DNA of 64,000 nt from Iris pallida. Taxonomy: Eukaryota; Streptophyta; Magnoliopsida; Asparagales; Iridaceae. Position 1 is the first letter of the stretch; the number at the start of each line of letters is the position of its first letter. This document shows positions 57,404 through 64,000 of the stretch, piece after piece. The stretch spans positions 11,701,714 to 11,765,713 of the forward strand of contig JANAVB010016199.1 of NCBI GenBank assembly GCA_029216955.1, written 5' to 3'. The position numbers were made by a program, and so were the translations under genes. A model generated the notes under the pieces. The model had not been told where the DNA came from and made no database searches. It saw only the letters and a list, made by a program, of their open reading frames with translations.

Positions 57404-58446
57404 TGTTTCACTTAATAAAATGCCCTTAAAAAACTTTTGAAAGAAAATGAGAAAAAGTACAAAAGTACAAGTAGATTCTGGGAAGTATTACTATAGAAGT
57501 CTGATCTGAGAGCGATCACTTTGTTCCTTGGACCACATGATGATGATGAAGAGAACTGCTTGAAGAATAACAACCGAAAGAACTAAGTCACCAGAAAGGT
57601 ATCGACACACTTGGCACTGATGGCACGGTCGAATGCTTTCCTGCTTTGCTTCACTCTGTTCTTGAGAAAAAGTTGAAGAGAAACACTCTGGAAAATCACT
57701 TTGCTCTGAAAGTCTCTGGGCTCCAAAATCTTGTACCTCTTTCTTAAAAAAGAAGTCTTTATATAGGCTTGTCTTCTGTGCGTAAAAAATATCAATATTG
57801 AGTCTCTACGCAAGCTATTAGGATAACTGTCACCCACGTAAAGAAATTAGCCTCTACGCATGTTGACACGTGTCCCATTACTTCAACAAAACAAGGAAAA
57901 CACGTTCCCATATCCTCAAAAAATATGGCATAAAAGCCACGTATACAAGCCACGTTCACACATAATCAGGAAAAGCCGAGCGTAAAATAGCTCAAAGTAA
58001 GCTTCCTGTGTAAAGTGGCTAAGAAATAGACTTGAGCGTATAGTTAGCTCAAATAAACTCTACGCACACACAAAAAATAGCTAAGATAGCCTTGAGCGTA
58101 AAAAGATCAAATAACTTTCATGCGTAAAGGAATTTGTTTCTCGAGCGTAAAATAGCCCGTTTACACAAATAATCCTGGGTTAGTGTGAAACAGTCTTCTT
58201 GGCTTCTGTGCAAATCTTTGTCAGAAAATCAATCTGTCAGAGCATTTAATGCGATGTAGACAGCCTGTCTTCTGCGTAAAGTCTGAGGATGTCTCTTGCG
58301 TAGAGCAACTTCCGTAGAGTCTGAGAATGACTCTTGTGTAGAGCAACTTGCGTAGAATTTGACCTCTGCGTAGAATTTGAACTTCTTCGACTTGGTCTTT
58401 TTATAAAATATGATAAAATATATCATAATTTATTTTTGCTTCTACA
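57404..58446 (-). repeat. Element G 5' LTR
   Basis: It starts TGTAGAAGC at 58446 and ends GAAACA at 57404 (1043 bp). The U3 has many GCGTAAA/GCGTAGA words; TATATAAAG is at 57757-57765 on the minus strand. The flanking base run after it is aggac, which is LTR sequence of element J. Confidence 0.88.
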
Positions 58447-60219
58447 AGGACCTACGGTCTCTAAAGTCGTCAAACTACATGTCTACGGGTCCGGTTTGAG
58501 GAGACTAACCCAACCGTATGTCCAAAGTTGGATTCCGACGGGTCATGCACAAATTCGCCCGTTGGAGCGGTTCGCGAGCCCGCCAAATAGGCGTTCCGAT
58601 CGATCGTCTCAGAATTGGACCAAACTTGGCATGCATGACCAGAAAAATTATACGGTCCTGCTGGCACAAGTTTTGTTTCGATTCGACAAGCATGAACAAA
58701 GTAATTGGAGAATTTGTAAAGGGGCCGATATGGTAAATTTTGACTGATACGCATCAAATTCGTCGCGCACACGCAACCAATTTAAATTATGTCAGAGCCC
58801 ACACGTCCACGAAGTTGATATGTACCTTTTGATGCTTTCGGTTCGTGACCATATCGCCCGGTTTCTCGGGGCGCACGCCGTATCGGATAGTTTTTTCAAA
58901 AATTCATAGTTTAAAAATCAGCTTTTCCTCAACTTTGGAATCGAAAATCTTTACATATAATAGATGAAAAATTAAACTATCAGAAGGGTTATGAAGTGCT
59001 ATATATGATCTACAACTTTGATCAAGAAATTCCCTAAAATTCTTAACAGGATGGTTAAAATTCAACCTTGAACAGGGGTACATAGAATCTATTTATGTCC
59101 ATGTGACAGCTGGGTTTTTATCGACTTTGGGTCGATTTTCCAAATCGATGGAATGACTTTTCCATGATCGAGTTGCTGGGGTGTCGAAGGGGTTAGGTAG
59201 GCTCTACGATGCAACTTACAGAATCGAAAAATAGTTACCATGTTTGAAGAAATTGACCGGGAAAGAGGCTTACCTCACAGTGTCGAAAATAGAGTAGTCC
59301 TCTGTTTCTGTCGATTCTGGTAGTCGCGGTGTCGCTCCAGCGAATGCGGGGTTGTTGCAGTCGGCTGGAGAGTCGCGCGTGGGTGTGAAGAAGGCTCGGG
59401 GCTCGTCGCTCGAGTCGAGGGGTTGAAGGAGTTAGGGTTTGAAGGGGTCGAAGGTTTGAGAAATCCGAATATATATAGAAATTAAGTTCGAGAATTCAAT
59501 CAATATTCGATTCGAATTTTAATAGGATTTTGATAGATTTTTGAGTCTACTTTAGGTTCAAATATGTAGAGAATCTCGTCAGGATTTGGATAAATCAAAT
59601 TTCGAAAGATTTGGTGAAGTATCTAGGAGGATTAACTTTTTTGAAAAAAAATTCTAACGTTCACTCGACTGAACCAAAGTCGGCGAGAGGGCACCTCTAG
59701 ATAAGGAACAGTGCTTAGCATTGTCCCTGTTGATGCTGTTGTGTATATATTTATTTATTTTTTTCTATAATGAAGTGCTTTAGGTATTTCATAATTAATC
59801 AAAAATCAAATAAATTCTAAATAAATTCTAATAAATTCTAAAATAAATTCTAAAAATAAATTCTAAAAAAATATGTCAATATCTAGTACAAATATATTTT
59901 TAAGTAGCACTTACTTGATATTCAGGATATTTGCATTAATCAAAACTTCAAAAACAAGCGATTTAATAATTTAGAAATACGTTAAATTATCTAATAAATA
60001 ACTAATTTCTAAAATCCTAAATATTCAAAATAAATAAAGAGTATATATTCTAGAGCATTTTATAAATCCTTTACAAAATCATTACCATACGTATATAGGA
60101 TAACACTTTCTTGCTTGTTTTAATAATTTTAATTAAAATCATAATTTGATCACCAGGATATAAAGATACTAAACAAATACTAAATATTAAAAATAATTTA
60201 AAAAATCAAGGGATTTACA
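58447..60219 (-). repeat. Element J 3' LTR (right part)
   Basis: On the minus strand it starts TGTAAATCCC at 60219, next to a chromovirus pol tail. A TATATATA box (59470-59477) is about 740 bp in, followed by a C-rich leader and a good splice donor (GAG|GTAAGCC, about 59270). It is cut at 58447 by element G; the remainder must be left of the window. Confidence 0.75.
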
Positions 60220-61019
60220 TCCTACCCAACTTATAAAAATTTTGTCCTCAAAATTAAAATAAAACTTAATATAACAAAACAAAACAAGGTATATTATATA
60301 ATGAGGCTGAATACGACGGAAGAGTAAGTGCATCAAATCATAAATCGGTTCCCGAAAAGATGGAGGTGGTTATAGAAGGAATCTGAATTGACAACATACT
60401 CTACACGATAGGGTATTCTTAGCCTTGCACTAATCTTGGGTATTCAGTTTGTACATGGAATGAGTCGGTATTGCAAGTTAAAAAATTTTAGATGGAATGA
60501 AAATGGGCACCCTTGGTTTCTTCTAGGGGAAATGGGTCATACATGTGGTGTAAACGAAATAGAGCACAAGATGGTGCTTTTGTGTGGAACAGGTGAGTCA
60601 TGTGTGTAGAGTGGCTTGTCTAGTTCATATAGGTAAAGTTTGTTGGAAGAAAATGGCTAATGTTGTGCTTCTAACATCAAAGTCATGGTAAAGGTATCAA
60701 AATTGATACCGATAGAAATTGACATTATAAACCACTTGATTTATTAGTCCAAATGGAGGAAAATGTGTCAAGTTCGAATTGGTATACATAGAGAGAAAAT
60801 GATTCTCTATTCTACAGCATACGAGGGCTATCGACGAGGTCACAGATTTTTAAGAAACATCATGAAAGAATATCTAACAGATTGGTCACGGGTTTCTATT
60901 GTGATAAGCCTGCTCTACTATGATCATAAAGTTTTCTAATGGAGTCGATGATAATATTTAAGCATTTGTCATGATAACTAGTAAATCATAACAGGGTGAG
61001 GTATTATGTTATGCATACC
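60220..61019 (-). other. Element J internal region, degenerate
   Basis: The minus strand ends with NFEDKIFISWVG against the LTR, the same pol C-terminus as in A. The rest has no readable domain. It may be a deleted pol, as in A. Confidence 0.5.
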
Positions 61020-61542
61020 CGCTAACTAGTAAAGGTGTGATACTGGTGCTGAGTTATGTCTAATAAAACAAAATGGTATAACTCGAGTAATACCTACTAG
61101 ATCCTCAGTCTCGGGATGGGTGTTTATCACATCCATGGTAAATGCTTGTCCATGTCTTTATCTATCCATTGCCCACCTAAACTGAGCTTTCTGGACGGGT
61201 AAGGGTGGTCCTCTCTGATATCCTTGTGATGCTCCGAGTCCTAGCCTTTGCATCGGCTGCTGAGCTAGTGTCGAAGCATGTAGTGTTGGTTCTTGGATCT
61301 GCTGATGGGGTTCTAAGGCAAGTCGCCCAGGATAATCCTTGACCTTATGTTGTTCTGATCCACATCCTAAACACTGGCCCAACCGAAGACGACAATCCCT
61401 CTAAATGTGCCCTAGTCTTCCACAGAAATGGCATATAGGCTTCTCTCGAGCCTGGTAGGGCACTGTTCTCTCCTGCTGGTATGTCGTGGGACGTCTATTA
61501 GGTCCACTCTGGTCAACTCTAACTGGTCTGTGCATTGGGGTA
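61020..61542 (-). pseudogene. Element J gag end and protease start
   Basis: The minus strand reads QAREKPICHFCGRLGHI, a stop, RDC, then CLGCGSEQHKVKDY: two zinc knuckles, the second lacking its last Cys. After a Gln/Pro linker comes GQAFTMDVINTHPETEDLVG, the gag/protease boundary. The upstream part of gag is removed by LTR K. Confidence 0.78.
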
Positions 61543-61827
61543 TGTCACGACCCGTTACCCAAATTGTTGGGCCGGGCCGAGCCATGTCCAGCCTATGCTT
61601 AAGATAAAGCGCAGTAAGCTGTTCTAGAGATAACAAGATAAGACTAAATGTGCTAACAATTCTATAAGTGAAGAAGAATCATAAATGCTCCAAACACAAA
61701 AGTCGTCGTATATAGTAAAATATCCAAGTACAAGTAAACTGAAATGTAAAACTGGATACATGTCCAGTTACAAAATGATATAGTCTAATACATGACTACA
61801 CTAAGTAATCCCAAGCAGCTAAGCAAA

Positions 61828-62485
61828 CTAGACGAGTCTTCCCGCAGGAACATCCTCGTATGGCAAAACCGGGTCCTCGGCAGTGACTCCATAATACGAA
61901 TCACAGAGCAACTCCTCCTCAGTAAGTATACCTACAACGTTATCCTGTCAGGACGGGAGCAAGTACTATTTTCTAGCAAACTAGCATATGAAACATGGCA
62001 ATGAACATAGAAGAAATAACTGGAAACATGGCATCACACAATCTATCATGGCAAGGATACATATGTCATAAAGACAGATGTATATGTAATGTTTAAAACT
62101 GTAGCAGGTACGTGATTGGTCAATAGGTATACAATGTACTGAGGCACAATATAAATAAAATGTACTTCCATAAAAGTGATAGGGCGAGAGGTGTACATAC
62201 GCACAAATCTGCCTTGGTAAGTAAGGCCTACGGCGCCGTAACATATAAAATGAAACTTTGCTCGGTACTATATAGGGGGGGCATGATCACGTACTCTACT
62301 ATCAGTTTTTCCCATAACCCATACTCTAATCATGTGAGAGATACAAAGAAACTGTCTGAGCATGGTAGTAATGGAAAGTACAACATGTGATGTTTTAACT
62401 TGCTACCCCAAGGATCAGCATTTAACATGGTGGGTTTTGTAGTTCATTTATGTGACAATATGTAAAGTTCGTAGAAAGTACTTGC
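61828..62485 (-). other. Candidate LTR intron and acidic exon, LTR K
   Basis: A GC donor with perfect context (AG|GCAAGTACTTTC, GC at 62484-62485) and an acceptor (GTTGTAG, AG at 61932-61933) bound 554 nt. The exon reads TEEELLCDSYYG, EDPVLPYEDVPAGRLV and stops at TAG 61828-61830. The phase equals that in A and D. CTGAC is only about 15 nt from the acceptor here, closer than usual. Confidence 0.45.
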
Positions 62486-63479
62486 CTCTAGCAAAGCAAA
62501 ACAAGCTGCGATAAATGTGCTATAGATGTCCGGTAACTCGTCACTGTAGCAATAAATACAATAAACTTAGCTTTACACTAAGCTAAAATACTAAGACACT
62601 AACTGGTGAAAACACGACTTGTGACTGGGCACCTAGCCAAAATAATGACTTGGCATAGGAGACCAATGTGGGGTGACACACTATGTTAACTAACTTCCTA
62701 GGGTCTTTACACTAGTGAGGGATGGGGTTCAACACGACTAAAACTCCAATTAACACAAAAAGCTACAAGTCGTAATTAATCAATAAATAAATCAAAAGAT
62801 CATTGTGTTCTAATAATTTTAGAGATAGGCAAAAAGCCTAGTTTTTCTTAAAGTAAAGTATCAAAGTGATCCTTGTTAATCATAGAAATTTATTATAATT
62901 TTTCTGGAATTTATTAACCAGTACAAGTATTTTATAAAAATTAGTTTTCCTAAGTATACAGAAAATAAGTTTTGGTTTCATATGCCAAACTAGTGGCAAA
63001 ACAGTAATTTACATACTACAAAATTTATACTAAATTAGCTAACTTAACAAAGTATCTAAAAACTATTTTTCCATAATTTTAGCAATACTTTAAGTATTTT
63101 TAGAAAATCAAAAACAGCAATGCACACAATAATTAATTATCTGCGTATTTTGTCCATGTATATAATTTGAACCAAAGTTCAAATACAGGACCCAAGGCCA
63201 TGAATCAAGTCCAATATGACTTGTACAGGTCTTGAATGTGTGAAAACACATTTGAGCCCAAATACCCATGCTAGGCTTGGACACCAAATGGTTGCAGTAA
63301 TTTAAATACAAATAAAATACAATTTGGTAAAAGTACAAAATAATTATTGATATTTTAATAGGGCAAAGTTATGCATAGTGAAAAATATAAATACATGTGT
63401 TAAAAGTACATATATATTTGTAAGGAAAAATACTTAATTTATAGAGTACAAATATATATGTATAAATATATATACATAT

Positions 63480-63676
63480 ATATAGGAAAAATACTTTAAT
63501 AATAAAGTGTATATATATATATTAATATATATATATACATGAAGATATATACATATATTTTAGTATATACATATATATACACAAAATTTACTAATTATAA
63601 AATATATATACATATATATATAATACTGTAAAAATAGTATATACATATATACATACTAATATATATATACATATAC

Positions 63677-63712
<36 letters not shown>
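63480..63712. repeat. TA-rich simple repeat
   Basis: Runs of ATATATAC and a final (AT)n tract, followed by an A/G-rich stretch and ten G. Confidence 0.95.
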
Positions 63713-63715
<3 letters not shown>

Positions 63716-63940
63716 CAAAAGAAAAGAAAAGAGGAAAAGAGAAAAGAAAACAGAAGGAAGGGGGGGGGGCTCGAACCCTGTCCAGCGGGGAGGGGGGTTT
63801 AATTCGTTCGGGCTGGCCAGTGGGCCAGCTCGGTGGGTTTGTTAGAGTTAGGGTTAGGTTTACATTTATTTAGCACAGAAATTAAATGGGTTTTTACCCG
63901 TTAAGCAAAGCCCAAACCCGTTAGTCTAGTTTACAGTTCG

Positions 63941-63970
63941 TCTCGTGTCCATACAGTCCAGGACACGAGA
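63941..63970 (-). other. GTGTCC/GGACAC hairpin in LTR K
   Basis: Perfect 10-bp stem, TCTCGTGTCC with GGACACGAGA, and a 10-nt loop. It resembles the hairpin at 5221-5246 in element A although the surrounding sequence is diverged. Confidence 0.6.
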
Positions 63971-64000
63971 AGTTGAAATCTGACACAGAGTCGACGTGTC

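Larger units (their letters stand above)
50597..58446 (-). mobile_element. Element G: Tat-lineage retrotransposon with 3' deletion
   Basis: Reading right to left: LTR (57404-58446), PBS, N-terminal extension, gag, G-patch, protease, repeat linker, second G-patch, RT and the first part of RNase H. The sequence then jumps from YYLSR (about 50655) straight to a short 3' UTR and a polypurine tract. The rest of RNase H, the second RNase H, integrase and the antisense-gene region of B are missing. The LTR beyond the PPT is unlike G's own 5' LTR. Confidence 0.85.
61543..64000 (-). repeat. LTR K, third A-like LTR (runs off the window)
   Basis: It begins TGTCACGACCCG on the plus strand, the same end as the A LTR, inside element J's gag. 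The sequence is clearly diverged from A and D except around the acidic exon and splice sites. It contains a TA-rich tract (63480-63712), a poly(G) run, a telomere-like GTTAGGGTTAGG (about 63848) and, near the end, the GTGTCC/GGACAC hairpin. The remaining AT-rich sequence (62500-63480) shows nothing else. Confidence 0.8.

Noticed and set aside
62160..62390. Short frames in LTR K on both strands
   Set aside because: No similarity among A, D and K at these positions, unlike the acidic exon.

Overview
The window looks like gene-poor heterochromatin from a large plant genome. I found no host gene, tRNA or rRNA. Almost every base belongs to a retroelement: Ty3/gypsy elements of the Tat and chromovirus lineages, very long LTRs starting TGTAACACCC and ending GTGACA, and a plant L1-type LINE. 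Element letters and boundaries are my own, from LTR pairs, target-site duplications (TSDs), PBS/PPT sites and interrupted reading frames. A seed plant is well supported; I cannot name a species.

Layout. 1-1890: minus-strand LINE ORF2, whose first codons reappear at 30359-30420. It is split by element A (1891-30358, minus), a gag-only chromovirus derivative with ~5-kb LTRs. A carries a solo LTR F (6574-9153) in its left LTR, and a 14.2-kb Tat element B (10308-24549, plus) in its gag. D (about 30421-31876, plus) is a diverged relative of the A LTR. It sits in a minus-strand Tat element C (31877-32086 and 35609-40212). C is also split by solo LTR E (32087-35608). H (40213-48506, plus) is a decayed chromovirus, followed by an unclassified stretch (48507-49777). 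C's LTR (49780-50596) is fused directly to the 3' end of another Tat element G (50597-58446, minus). G abuts the LTR of J (58447-60219; internal part to 61542, minus), whose gag is cut by another A-like LTR, K (61543 to the end, minus). The implied nesting is J > C/G > D > LINE > A > B.

Element B is the most complete. It has 1077-bp LTRs that differ at about 12 positions by eye, a PBS, an N-terminal extension ahead of gag, protease flanked by two G-patch domains, RT, RNase H, a second archaeal-type RNase H, and integrase. Its sense frame is broken by several stops and frameshifts. Downstream of integrase are three antisense genes, each with a TATA box; one has a canonical intron that restores its frame.

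The most novel signals are: (1) a small acidic exon with conserved splice sites, conserved phase and a possible branch point inside the LTRs of A, D and K; (2) the antisense gene trio of B; (3) short-motif arrays (AGCGTA in B, related motifs in C and G) ahead of TATA boxes; (4) GTGTCC/GGACAC hairpins in the A-type LTRs; (5) a Tat polyprotein whose first AUG lies inside the 5' LTR, so that the PBS is translated.
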